Source of the DNA: Nocardia miyunensis NBRC 108239
Lineage (GTDB): Bacteria > Actinomycetota > Actinomycetes > Mycobacteriales > Mycobacteriaceae
Assembly (NCBI RefSeq): GCF_001613065.1
Contig: NZ_BDBQ01000085.1
Coordinates: 16,965-80,964, forward strand
Direction: 5' to 3'
Length of the DNA stretch: 64,000 bases
Positions 41,306-50,030 of the stretch are shown one piece after another. Made by a program: the position numbers and the translations under genes. The notes under the pieces were generated by a model that saw only the letters and a program-made list of their open reading frames with translations, searched no databases and was not told where the DNA came from. Every line of letters starts with the position of its first letter. Position 1 is the stretch's first letter.

Positions 41306-42652
41306 GTGTCCGATGCTGTAACCCGTAGCGCCGCCGGAGCGCGCGCAGCGTTGTCCCGGCGCGGATTCCTGGGCCTGTCCGTCGCGGCGGCCGGGGCGGG
41401 CGCCGCGGCCTGCGCCGGGATGGGCGGCGGCGGAGTACAGGGCGGCGATCCGAACAACATCACGTTCTGGTCGAACCATCCGGGCACGTCCAAGCGCCGG
41501 GAACTGGCCATGATCGATGCCTTCCAGGCGGCGCATCCGGGGCTGCGGGTCACCCTGGTCGATGCGGGCAAGAACTACGAAGAGGTGTCGACGAAATTCA
41601 ACGCGGCGCTGATCGGCGGCCAGCTGCCCGATATCGTCGTGCTGTCCGACGTGTGGTGGTTCAATTTCGCGATCAACAAGGCGATCACGCCGCTGGATCA
41701 GTATTTCGGCGATGCCGGTGTGCGGCTGGACGATTACGTGGACACCTTCGTCAACGACTATCAGTTCCAGGGCAAGCACTACGCGCTGCCGTACGCCCGA
41801 TCGACGCAGATCTTCTGCTACAACCAGGACGTCTGGGCCAAAGCCGGTCTGCCGCAACGGGGTCCGCAGTCGTGGGCGGAATTCGACGAGTGGGGCCCGA
41901 AGATCCAGAGCCTGCTGGGCCCGAACCGGTGGGCGCACGGATGGTACAACGCGACCAACAACCTGTCCTGGACGTTCCAAGGTCCGATGTGGACCTTCGG
42001 CGGCGCGTACTCCGACGGCTGGACGCTGAAATTCACCGACCCGGCCACGATCGCCGCGGGAAATGCCCTGCGCGAGATGGTCAATGTCAAGCGGTACGCC
42101 AGCATTCGCCCGCAGGCGGCCACCGATTTCGGCACCGGGGTCATCGCGTCGGCGATCACCTCCACCGGGGACCTGGCGGGTATCAACGCCAATGCCAAGG
42201 GCAAACTGTCGTTCGCGACGGACTTCCTGCCGCATCCCGGTGGCCCCGGCTGCACCACCGGCGGCGCCGGACTGGCGATTCCCGAGCGTATTTCCGATGA
42301 GCGAAAAGTGAACGCGCTCAGGTTCATCGAATTCATCACCGATGCCACCAACACGGCCACGTTCGCACAGTCCACCGGATATATCCCGGTGCGCAAGTCG
42401 GCGCGGCAGGATCCGTCCGAGGTGGCGTTCCTGGCCGAGAACCCGAATTTCCGGACCGCGCTGAATCAGCTGCCGCTGACGAAATCCCAGGACTACGGCC
42501 GGGTTTTCCTACCTGGCGCGGATCAGATCATCGGCACCGGACTCGAGCAGATCGGGCTGCGGAATCAAGATGTGTACTCGGTCATGTCGAGTGTGCAGAA
42601 TCAGATGCACGGGATCTACACCCGGCAGGTCGCACCCAAACTGCCGAAATGA
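41306..42652 (+). CDS. ugpB: Extracellular substrate-binding lipoprotein, UgpB type
   Basis: This 448-residue solute-binding protein belongs to the family-1 sugar-binding fold. It has a twin-arginine signal (ALSRRGFLGLSVAAAGAGAAAC) with a possible lipobox Cys at its end. The mature part starts GGDPNNITFWSNHPGTSKRRELAMIDAFQAAHPGL, a good match to UgpB-like proteins that capture glycerol-3-phosphate or glycerophosphocholine. The GTG at 41306 has an AAGGAG site six bases upstream; the GTG at 41279 is rejected. No ATPase gene follows. The stop codon touches the stop of the convergent peptidase gene. Confidence 0.84.
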   Translation: MSDAVTRSAAGARAALSRRGFLGLSVAAAGAGAAACAGMGGGGVQGGDPNNITFWSNHPGTSKRRELAMIDAFQAAHPGLRVTLVDAGKNYEEVSTKFNAALIGGQLPDIVVLSDVWWFNFAINKAITPLDQYFGDAGVRLDDYVDTFVNDYQFQGKHYALPYARSTQIFCYNQDVWAKAGLPQRGPQSWAEFDEWGPKIQSLLGPNRWAHGWYNATNNLSWTFQGPMWTFGGAYSDGWTLKFTDPATIAAGNALREMVNVKRYASIRPQAATDFGTGVIASAITSTGDLAGINANAKGKLSFATDFLPHPGGPGCTTGGAGLAIPERISDERKVNALRFIEFITDATNTATFAQSTGYIPVRKSARQDPSEVAFLAENPNFRTALNQLPLTKSQDYGRVFLPGADQIIGTGLEQIGLRNQDVYSVMSSVQNQMHGIYTRQVAPKLPK

Positions 42653-44662
42653 TCACCAGATGCGCACGCGCTCTTCGGGTTCCAGGTACAGCGCGTCGCC
42701 GGGACGCACATCGAACGACTCGTAGAAGTCGTCGATGTTGCGGACCACCGCATTGCAGCGGAATTCGTTGGGTGCGTGCGGATCCGCGGTGAGCCGGCGG
42801 ATGGCCTCCTCGGGACGCACCTTCGCACAACGCATCCGGGCCCAGCCCATGAAGAACCGCTGCGCGCCGGTGAATCCGTCGATGGTCGGGGATTGCTCCT
42901 CGGCCAGGGAGATCCGGTACGCCTTCATCGCGATCGACAGGCCGCCGAGGTCGCCGATGTTCTCACCGATCGTGAACTCACCGTTGACGGTGTGTTCCCC
43001 GGGCAGATCCCGGGGTGAGAGCACCGCGTACTGATCGATCAGAGCCTTTGTCCGCCGGTGGAATTCGGCGCGATCCTCGGCGGTCCACCAGTCGACCATA
43101 TTGCCGTCGCCGTCGTGGGTGCTGCCCTGATCGTCGAAGGCGTGCCCGATCTCGTGGCCGATCACCGCGCCGATCGCGCCGTAGTTCACCGCGTCGTCGG
43201 CGGCCGGATCGAAATAGGGCGGGCGCAGATAGCCCGCGGGGAAGGTGATCGCGTTCATGCCGCGGTGATAGAAGGCGTTGACGGTCTGCGGCGGCGTCTG
43301 CCATTCGGCGCGATCGACCGGACGCTCGAGCCGGCGCAGCTGGTAGTCGTGTGCCGCGGCGTATCCGCGCCGATAGTTGCCCACCAGATCGTTCGGATCG
43401 ATGTGCACGTCGGAGTAGTCGCGCCAGGTGTCCGGATAGCCGATCTTCGCAACGATCTTGTCGAGTTTCGCCGCGGCCGCGATCTTGGTGTCCGGACCCA
43501 TCCAGGGCAGGTCGGCGATACTGCGGCGGTACGCCTCACGCAGGTGAGTCACCATCTCGACCATCTTCGCGCGGGCCTCGGGCGGGAAATGCTCGGCGAT
43601 GAAGATCTTTCCGACCGCGTCGCCCAGCAGTTCCTGGACCAGTGCCACACCGCGCTTCCAGCGATCCCGGATCTGCCGGGCTCCGGTCAGCGTGCGGCCG
43701 TAGAACTCGAAATGTGCCTGCGCCAGATCGTCGGTGAGATACGGTGCGCGCCTGCGGATCACCTGCCACAGCGCCCATGCCTGCCAGTCGGCGAGGGCGG
43801 CATCGGCCCACAGCCGGGCGAAGGTGCTCAGGTAGTCCGGCTGCCGCACCACTACCTCGGCGTGCACCTCGGGTCCCGGCCGGCCGACACCCTCGGTGAG
43901 GGCGGAAGTCCAGCTCGCCCAGTCGAATTCCGGGGCCTGCGCGGTGAGCTCGTCGAATGTGCGCAGGTTGTAGGAGGATTCGGCGTCGCGGCGGCGCACC
44001 ACGTCCCAATGTCCGGCGGCCAGGGCGCGTTCCAGCTCGAATACGCGCTGCCCGATGCCGCTCAGGTTCTCCGGCAGCGACTCCCGCAATGCCGGGTCGG
44101 CGGCGATCAGGGCGAACATCGCGTCGACATGCTCGGCATAGGCCGTGCGGATCTCGGCGAATCCTGCTTTGCGGTAATAGGATTCATCGGGCAGGCCCAG
44201 GCCCGACTGGGTCAGGTGGACCAGATTCCGGCGCGCGTCGTGGCTGTCGCTGCTCACGAAGATCTCGACCGCACCACCCACGCCGGTACGCTGCAATCGG
44301 CCCAGCAGGGCCGCGAACTCCGTCCGATCGGTGATCGCGGTGATGGCGGCCAGTTCCCCGGCGATCGGCCGGAGCCCGGCGTCGGCCACCGCGTCCAGAT
44401 CCATGAAACTCGAGTACAGTTCGGCGATCCGGCGCACCTCCTCGCCCGCCGACTCCGGTGCGGCGACCGCGGCCATGATGATCGCCTGCACATCCAGTTC
44501 GGCCTGGTCACGCAGATCGGAGACCGAGCCCGAATGCACACGGTCCGCGGGGATCTCACAGGTACGCAGCCAGGCGCCGTTCACGTAGCCGTACAGATCG
44601 TCCTGCGGCCGTACGGATTCGTCGATGTGGGAGAAATCGATACCTGAAACACGATTCGGCAC
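42653..44662 (-). CDS. M13-family zinc metallopeptidase (Zmp1 paralogue 1)
   Basis: This 669-residue neprilysin-like peptidase shows the zinc motif VIGHEIGHAFDDQG (HExxH near residues 501-505), the third ligand in FTIGENIGDLGG (ExxxD) and the substrate-binding NAFYHRGMNAITFPAG. It starts VPNRVSGIDFSHIDESVRPQDDLYGYVNGAWL, as in Mycobacterium tuberculosis Zmp1, and has no signal peptide. The start is the GTG at 44662, with GAGG eight bases upstream; the longer frame is rejected. It is a tandem paralogue of the next gene, with 201 bases between them. Its stop codon abuts that of ugpB. Confidence 0.9.
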   Translation of the reverse strand: MPNRVSGIDFSHIDESVRPQDDLYGYVNGAWLRTCEIPADRVHSGSVSDLRDQAELDVQAIIMAAVAAPESAGEEVRRIAELYSSFMDLDAVADAGLRPIAGELAAITAITDRTEFAALLGRLQRTGVGGAVEIFVSSDSHDARRNLVHLTQSGLGLPDESYYRKAGFAEIRTAYAEHVDAMFALIAADPALRESLPENLSGIGQRVFELERALAAGHWDVVRRRDAESSYNLRTFDELTAQAPEFDWASWTSALTEGVGRPGPEVHAEVVVRQPDYLSTFARLWADAALADWQAWALWQVIRRRAPYLTDDLAQAHFEFYGRTLTGARQIRDRWKRGVALVQELLGDAVGKIFIAEHFPPEARAKMVEMVTHLREAYRRSIADLPWMGPDTKIAAAAKLDKIVAKIGYPDTWRDYSDVHIDPNDLVGNYRRGYAAAHDYQLRRLERPVDRAEWQTPPQTVNAFYHRGMNAITFPAGYLRPPYFDPAADDAVNYGAIGAVIGHEIGHAFDDQGSTHDGDGNMVDWWTAEDRAEFHRRTKALIDQYAVLSPRDLPGEHTVNGEFTIGENIGDLGGLSIAMKAYRISLAEEQSPTIDGFTGAQRFFMGWARMRCAKVRPEEAIRRLTADPHAPNEFRCNAVVRNIDDFYESFDVRPGDALYLEPEERVRIW

Positions 44663-44819
44663 AACAGTCACCTCAACCAGTATGCCGTGACCGCGCCGCC
44701 GACTCGGGCGAATCGGACCGCCCGCCCGAAACCGCAGACCACCACCTCGTTCGCAGCACACTCGCGCACGCCGCACTCGATCACGTTGGACGGGCGAGTC
44801 GGACAGGTCGAGCGGCTCT

Positions 44820-44847
44820 CCGGGAACATCCGCTCGGACATTCCCGG
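44820..44847 (-). terminator. Hairpin between the two M13 peptidase genes
   Basis: CCGGGAA and TTCCCGG form a 7-bp stem with a 14-base loop, 17 bases after the zmp1 stop. There is no T-run, so this is a weak terminator candidate. Confidence 0.35.
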
Positions 44848-44863
44848 GCGGCGGCGCTGACGC

Positions 44864-46846
44864 CTACCAGATCCGAACGCGCTCAGCGGGTTCCAAGTAC
44901 AGGGCATCGCCCGGCTTCAGGTCGAACACCTCGTGGAAGGTGTCCAGATTGCGGACCACGCCGTTGCAGCGGAACTCCGCCGGGGAATGCGGATCGATGG
45001 CCAGGCGGCGGATGGCCTCCTCGTCGCGCGCCTTGGTGCGCCAGACCTGCGCCCAGCCGAAGAACACCCGCTGCAGACCGGTGAGCCCATCGATGACCGG
45101 GGCCTGCTCCTCGCCGAGCGCGATGCGGTAGGCCACCAGGGCGATCGAGAGGCCGCCGAGGTCGCCGATGTTCTCGCCGATGGTGAACTCGCCGTTGACC
45201 TTGTGGTTCTCCGCCAATCCCTTGGGGGTGAACTCGTTGTACTGGTCGATCAGGGCCCGGGTGCGCTTGCCGAATTCGGTGCGGTCCGCATCGGTCCACC
45301 AGTCGACCATATTGCCGTCGCCGTCGAATTTGCTGCCCTGATCGTCGAAGCCGTGGCCGATCTCGTGACCGATCACCGCCCCGATACCGCCGTAGTTGGC
45401 CGCGTCGTCGGCGTTCATATCGAAGAACGGCGGCTGCAGGATCGCGGCGGGGAAGACGATCTCGTTCATGCCCGGGTTGTAGTAGGCGTTGACCGTCTGC
45501 GGGGTCATGAACCACTCGTCGCGATCGACCGGGCCGCCGAGTTTGTTCAGGTCGCGGTCGTGATCGGCGGCGTAGCCGCGACGGTAGTTGCCGACCAGGT
45601 CGGCCGGGTCGACGACCACGGCGGAGTAGTCCCGCCAGCGGTCCGGATAGCCGATCTTCGGGGTGAACTTGTCCAGTTTGGCCAGCGCGGCCTTGCGGGT
45701 GTCGGCGCCCATCCACTCCAGCTCGGCGATGTTGCGGCGGTACGCCTCCTGCAGATTCGCCACCAGCACCTGCATGCGCGCCTTGGCCTCGGGCGGGAAG
45801 TGCTCGGCCACATACAGTTTGCCGACCACCTCACCGAGCAGATCCTCGACCAGCGAGACGCCGCGCTTCCAGCGTTCGCGGTTCTCCTGGGTGCCGGTCA
45901 GCGTGCGGCCGTTGAAGTCGAACGACTCCTCGACGATCGCGGCGGTGAGATACGGTGCGCGCCCGCGCAATACCCGCCAGCTCGCCCACGCCTGCCAGTC
46001 GGCCAGCGATTCCGACGCCCACAGGCGGGCGAAGGTGCGCACGTAATCGGGCTGGCGCACCACGACCTCGGCGAACAGTTCCGGGCCGGAGGCGGCGACG
46101 CCCTCGGCGAGCGCGGATGTCCAGGCTGCCCAGTCGAATTCCGGATTCTCCGCGGCCAGGTCGGCGAAAGTGGTGAGGTTGTAACTCAATTCGGCGTCGC
46201 GGCGGCGGACCACATCCCAATGTCCCGCGGCCAGCTTGGTTTCCAAGTCGAAGACTCGCTGCGCGTCGAAGTCGAGCCCGGCCAGGGCGAACATCCGGCC
46301 GATGTGGGCGACGTACTTCGTGCGGATCTCGGCGTAGTCGTCGCTGCGGTAGTACGACTCGTCGGGCAGGCCGATCCCGGACTGGGTCGCGTGCACCAGA
46401 TAACGCTGCGAGTTCTTGTCATCGGTGTCGACGTAGAACCCGAGCGCCCCGCCGACGCCGACGCGCGCCAGCCTGCCCAGCAGGGCGGCGAATTCGCCAC
46501 GATCGATGACCGCGGCCACCGCGTCGAGTTCCGCGGCGATCGGGGTCAGCCCGGCGGCCTCGACCGCGGCCTCGTCCATGAAGCTGGTGTAGAGGTCGCC
46601 GATCTTGCGCTCATCGCTTCCGGACGCGGCGGCCGAGGCCGCCGCGGTCTGGATGATCTTCTGCACATCCCGCTCGGCCTGGTCGTAGAGGGTGCGGAAG
46701 GCGCCGTCGACCGCGCGGTCCGCCGGAATCTCGTACGTCTCCAGCCACTGCCCGTTGACGTGCGTGAACAGGTCGTCCTGCACGCGCACGGCGTCGTTGC
46801 GATAGGTCAGATCCAGGCCGGAGGAACTCGTCAGATCAGCAGTCAC
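44864..46846 (-). CDS. zmp1: M13-family zinc metallopeptidase Zmp1
   Basis: This 660-residue protein is very close to M. tuberculosis Zmp1 (663 residues) over its whole length, including TPQTVNAYYNPGMNEIVFPAAILQPPFFD, the zinc motif VIGHEIGHGFDDQG (about residues 493-497) and GENIGDLGGLSIAL. In M. tuberculosis, Zmp1 affects phagosome maturation and inflammasome activation. No signal sequence is visible, so export would need another route. The start is GTG 46846, ahead of LTSSSGLDLTYRNDAVRVQDDLF. The adjacent paralogue suggests duplication followed by divergence. Confidence 0.92.
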   Translation of the reverse strand: MTADLTSSSGLDLTYRNDAVRVQDDLFTHVNGQWLETYEIPADRAVDGAFRTLYDQAERDVQKIIQTAAASAAASGSDERKIGDLYTSFMDEAAVEAAGLTPIAAELDAVAAVIDRGEFAALLGRLARVGVGGALGFYVDTDDKNSQRYLVHATQSGIGLPDESYYRSDDYAEIRTKYVAHIGRMFALAGLDFDAQRVFDLETKLAAGHWDVVRRRDAELSYNLTTFADLAAENPEFDWAAWTSALAEGVAASGPELFAEVVVRQPDYVRTFARLWASESLADWQAWASWRVLRGRAPYLTAAIVEESFDFNGRTLTGTQENRERWKRGVSLVEDLLGEVVGKLYVAEHFPPEAKARMQVLVANLQEAYRRNIAELEWMGADTRKAALAKLDKFTPKIGYPDRWRDYSAVVVDPADLVGNYRRGYAADHDRDLNKLGGPVDRDEWFMTPQTVNAYYNPGMNEIVFPAAILQPPFFDMNADDAANYGGIGAVIGHEIGHGFDDQGSKFDGDGNMVDWWTDADRTEFGKRTRALIDQYNEFTPKGLAENHKVNGEFTIGENIGDLGGLSIALVAYRIALGEEQAPVIDGLTGLQRVFFGWAQVWRTKARDEEAIRRLAIDPHSPAEFRCNGVVRNLDTFHEVFDLKPGDALYLEPAERVRIW

Positions 46847-46902
46847 GCTGTCCAGTATGCCGATGCGCGCCGAGTGTCGCCGGAACCGTCGGCCTCGGCC
46901 GC

Positions 46903-47409
46903 TCAGCGGGCCCGGGTGGGGGTGTTCTGCAGGCTCGAGCGGAACTGATCGGCGCACTGCTGCAACTTCGCCTTGTCACCGTTCGCCTGCTTGGTGCAGT
47001 CCATGTAGGTGCGACCGCCGTGATCGGCGACCCACAGGCCCTCCACGACGCCGATCGCGATCCCGGCGACCAGGCCGAGTGTGGCCAGGGACAGGCCGAA
47101 CCACGCCATGACCCCGCCCCCGGCGGTGCCCCGGCGAGCCTTGACCACCGCGATGATGCCGAAAATCAGACCGAGGAGTCCGAACAGCACACCGCCCAGC
47201 ACCGTCGGACAACTCAGCAGCGCCAGAATGCCCAGTACCAGCGAGGTGATCGCCAGACCCCGGCCCTGTCCCTGCGGTCGGTACGGCTCACCGGGCGGAG
47301 CCGGATAATCGCTCGGAGGCGGCGGGGGATAGCCGCCGCCGGGGTAGCGAGCGGGATCCGAACCCGACGATGCCGACGGGTACTGACCGGGTGGGGGATA
47401 CTCCGTCAT
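46903..47409 (-). CDS. DUF4190-like membrane protein with Pro-rich N-terminus
   Basis: This 168-residue protein has a Pro/Tyr/Gly-rich cytoplasmic part (YPPPGQYPSASSGSDPARYPGGGYPPPPPSDYPAPP, about residues 4-45). Two or three helices follow: LAITSLVLGILALLSCPTVLGGVLFGLLGLIFGIIAVVKARRGTAGGGVMAWFGLSLATLGLVAGIAIGVV. A short extracytoplasmic tail with two Cys follows. This is the usual DUF4190 arrangement in actinobacteria. The ATG has an AGAGGACAG site. Function unknown. Confidence 0.78.
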   Translation of the reverse strand: MTEYPPPGQYPSASSGSDPARYPGGGYPPPPPSDYPAPPGEPYRPQGQGRGLAITSLVLGILALLSCPTVLGGVLFGLLGLIFGIIAVVKARRGTAGGGVMAWFGLSLATLGLVAGIAIGVVEGLWVADHGGRTYMDCTKQANGDKAKLQQCADQFRSSLQNTPTRAR

Positions 47410-47480
47410 GACTGTCTGTCCTCTCGTTCCGCGGCCGACGACCACGGCCGAACCGCCCGCGACGACATTTCCCGAAGAGG

Positions 47481-48272
47481 TTATTGCCCGCCGAGGCGCG
47501 CGTGCATCTCCCACACGAGGATCTCCGCGGGCCGATTCGCGGTGATGCGCTGGCCGCCGCTGCGGGTCATGCGCACCGCGTCACCCGCGTAGAGGGTTCC
47601 GGTACCGGCCATGTCGACCTCGCCGTGCGCGATGAACAGATGCAGGTAGGGAGCCTCGGGCAGATCCACTGTCGTCGGCTGACCGGGCAGTCCGAGCCGC
47701 GCGACGTGCAGGGCCGAATGGCTGCTGTTGATCTTGATCGCGGTGCGATCGCGATAACGCGGCAGTCCGGAGGCCACCGTCACCAGACCACCCGCGTCCA
47801 GTTCGGTATCGATCTCGAGTTGCTGATAGCCCGGCTCGAGATTCGGTTCGTCGGGCACCACCCACATCTGCACGAAATGCACCGGTTCGGTGTGCTCGGC
47901 CGTTCCGCCCTGGTCGGGGGGCAGATGCCAGGAATCGTTCTTCTCCGAGTGCAGTATCCCGGTGCCCGCGCTCATCCGCTGGGCCAGACCGGGATAGATG
48001 ATGCCGCTGTGCCCGAGCGAATCCTGGTGCACCAGGGAACCGCTGAGCACCCAGGTCACGATCTCCATATCCCGATGCGGATGGGTTTCGAAACCCTCGC
48101 CGGGGCGCACCACGTCCTCGTTGTTGACCAGCAACAGGCCGTGATGGGTGTTGTCCGGGTCGTAATGCTGGCCGAAGGAGAACGAATGCTTCGAATCCAG
48201 CCATGCCACACGGGTTTTCATGCGGTCGCCGCCGCGATGGACATCGATGTGCGGGGTCGTGAGTGTGGACAC
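47481..48272 (-). CDS. Pirin family cupin protein
   Basis: This 263-residue bicupin protein has the pirin N-terminal signature TRVAWLDSKHSFSFGQHYDPDNTHHGLLLVNNEDVVRPGEGFETHPHRDMEIVTWVLSG (about residues 18-77). It supplies the metal-binding His cluster (HPHRD) and the conserved HxD. The C-terminal cupin has LHLFIAHGEVDMAGTGTLYAGDAVRMTRSG. Some pirins are quercetinases or transcription cofactors; the role here is unknown. The GTG start at 48272 has a perfect AGGAGG site; the ATG after HRGGDR would cut the first strand. Confidence 0.87.
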   Translation of the reverse strand: MSTLTTPHIDVHRGGDRMKTRVAWLDSKHSFSFGQHYDPDNTHHGLLLVNNEDVVRPGEGFETHPHRDMEIVTWVLSGSLVHQDSLGHSGIIYPGLAQRMSAGTGILHSEKNDSWHLPPDQGGTAEHTEPVHFVQMWVVPDEPNLEPGYQQLEIDTELDAGGLVTVASGLPRYRDRTAIKINSSHSALHVARLGLPGQPTTVDLPEAPYLHLFIAHGEVDMAGTGTLYAGDAVRMTRSGGQRITANRPAEILVWEMHARLGGQ

Positions 48273-48460
48273 CGGGGTCCTCCTCTCGGGCCGGGCGTCG
48301 AAAAGACAGTTCCAGCGTGCCACAACATTGCCCGCATCCGCCCGGTGGACGCGGCGACCACACCGCAGCGCACTCTATCAGCAATTATTCAGCAAATAGA
48401 CTGCGGCCATCGTCCACCCGGGATATCGGCCGCGGTGTCGCGATCGGCTAACCTCGCGGG

Positions 48461-49852
48461 GTGGCCGACCCTCGCCCCGATGACGTTCCGGCCGCACCGG
48501 GTCGACCGGCCGCGCGGCGTGATCTGCTGCGCCTGCTCCGGCAGTCGGGCGCGGGGCTGCGGCGGCTGTCGGCGGTGCGTTTCGCGGGGCAGTTCGGGGA
48601 CGGGATGTTCCAGGCCGCGCTCTCGGGGGCGATCCTGTTCAATCCGGAACGGCAGACCGATCCACCGGCCATCGCGGCGGGATTCGCGGTCCTGTTGCTG
48701 CCGTATTCGGTGATCGGGCCGTATGCCGGCGCCCTGCTGGACCGCTGGGATCGGCGGGCGGTGCTGTTCGTGGCGAATGTGTTGCGCGCCTTGCTGATCG
48801 GCGTGACGAGCGTGGGATTTGCGTTGGGTATCACCGATACGCCGCTGCTGCTGCTCGCCCTGGCGGTGGTGGGCGTGGGCCGATTCGTCATGGCGGGCGT
48901 CTCGGCGGCGCTGCCGCGGGTGCTCGAGCAGCGGTGGCTGGTCCCGATGAATTCGGTGCTGGCCACGGTGGCGTCCGGATGCGCGGCGGCCGGCGCCGCG
49001 GCGGCGGTGGCGATCATCGGGGCGATCGGAGCGGGCAACCCGGCCGGGGCGGTCGCGGTGGCGGCCAGCGCGTCGGGTTCGGTGATCGGCGCGGTGTGCG
49101 CGGCCCGGTTCGCGCCGCGCGCGCTGGGGCCCGGCGACGACGATCCGGCGACGGATCGGCCGGTGAGTTCGGTGCGGGCGATCCTGACCGGGCTGCGCAC
49201 GGGCGCGCGAGCGGTGCGGGAATCCGCGCACTGCACGATCGCGATGATCGGCATCGGCGTGCACCGGATCGTGTTCGGCGCGGACACCCTGCTCATGGTC
49301 CTGGTCCTGCGACAATCGGCGAACGAGAACAGTTCGCTCAGCGCCGGGCTGGTCGGATTCGGGGTGGCGATCGCGGCCACCGCCGCCGGAATGCTGCTCG
49401 CCGCCGTCCTCGCACCCCTGGTGATTCCCCGGCTCGGGCGACCACGCACCGTCCTGGTGGGCCTGCTCACCGCATTGGTGGTGCAGTCGGCCCTGGTCAC
49501 TCCCATCACAGTGACGCACGGCGCGAATACCGACGCCGCGCACCGGCTGCTGCTGGCCGGGGCGTTCCTGCTCGGCCTGGCCGGGCAGACGGTCAAACTC
49601 ACCGGCGACGCCACCATGCAGATCGACATCGACGACTCCCGGCGCGGCCAGGTGTTCGCCCTGCAGGACACGGTATTCAACATCGCCTTCGTGCTCGCGC
49701 TGGCCGCGGCGGCGCTGGTCGTCCCGGCCGACGGACGTTCGATCGGGGTGGTGCTGGCCGGATCGGCCTGTTACGCAGTGGGAATCGCCGCGGTCGCGGT
49801 GATCATGGCCAGATCCGCTCGTCCCGGATCCCCGATTCGCTCGGATCGGTGA
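48461..49852 (+). CDS. MFS transporter
   Basis: This 463-residue protein has 12 predicted helices. It starts RRLSAVRFAGQFGDGMFQAALSGAILF and has the motif-A-like loop GPYAGALLDRWDRRAVLFVANVLRALLIG (about residues 85-115) of the DHA3-type (MefA-like) family. A second copy of that motif lies in the C-terminal half (APLVIPRLGRPRTVLVGLL). The GTG start at 48461 opens the frame. It is divergent from the pirin gene. The substrate is unknown; export of a small molecule is most likely. Confidence 0.82.
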   Translation: MADPRPDDVPAAPGRPAARRDLLRLLRQSGAGLRRLSAVRFAGQFGDGMFQAALSGAILFNPERQTDPPAIAAGFAVLLLPYSVIGPYAGALLDRWDRRAVLFVANVLRALLIGVTSVGFALGITDTPLLLLALAVVGVGRFVMAGVSAALPRVLEQRWLVPMNSVLATVASGCAAAGAAAAVAIIGAIGAGNPAGAVAVAASASGSVIGAVCAARFAPRALGPGDDDPATDRPVSSVRAILTGLRTGARAVRESAHCTIAMIGIGVHRIVFGADTLLMVLVLRQSANENSSLSAGLVGFGVAIAATAAGMLLAAVLAPLVIPRLGRPRTVLVGLLTALVVQSALVTPITVTHGANTDAAHRLLLAGAFLLGLAGQTVKLTGDATMQIDIDDSRRGQVFALQDTVFNIAFVLALAAAALVVPADGRSIGVVLAGSACYAVGIAAVAVIMARSARPGSPIRSDR

Positions 49853-50030
49853 CGCAGCGCGGGTTCCCGCCGAATCAGACTCGTTTCCACCTCCCAGGGC
49901 GATTCGATCGGCAGCGGGCGAATCCGGTCCGCTAGATTGGACGGGCTGTGCCTTGATCCACTTCTGCGAGTGACTCGCTGTGCGATGTCATCGTGGCACG
50001 GCCCGTACCCGGAACAGACCGAGAGAGGCC

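Noticed and set aside
42653..44776. Longer start for the first M13 peptidase (GTG/TTG upstream of 44662)
   Set aside because: The extra residues (Arg/Gly-rich) do not match the family, and the GTG at 44662 has a well-spaced GAGG site and gives the usual N-terminus.
44668..44838. A 57-codon minus ORF between the two M13 genes
   Set aside because: No family resemblance, no ribosome site, and it contains the hairpin after zmp1.
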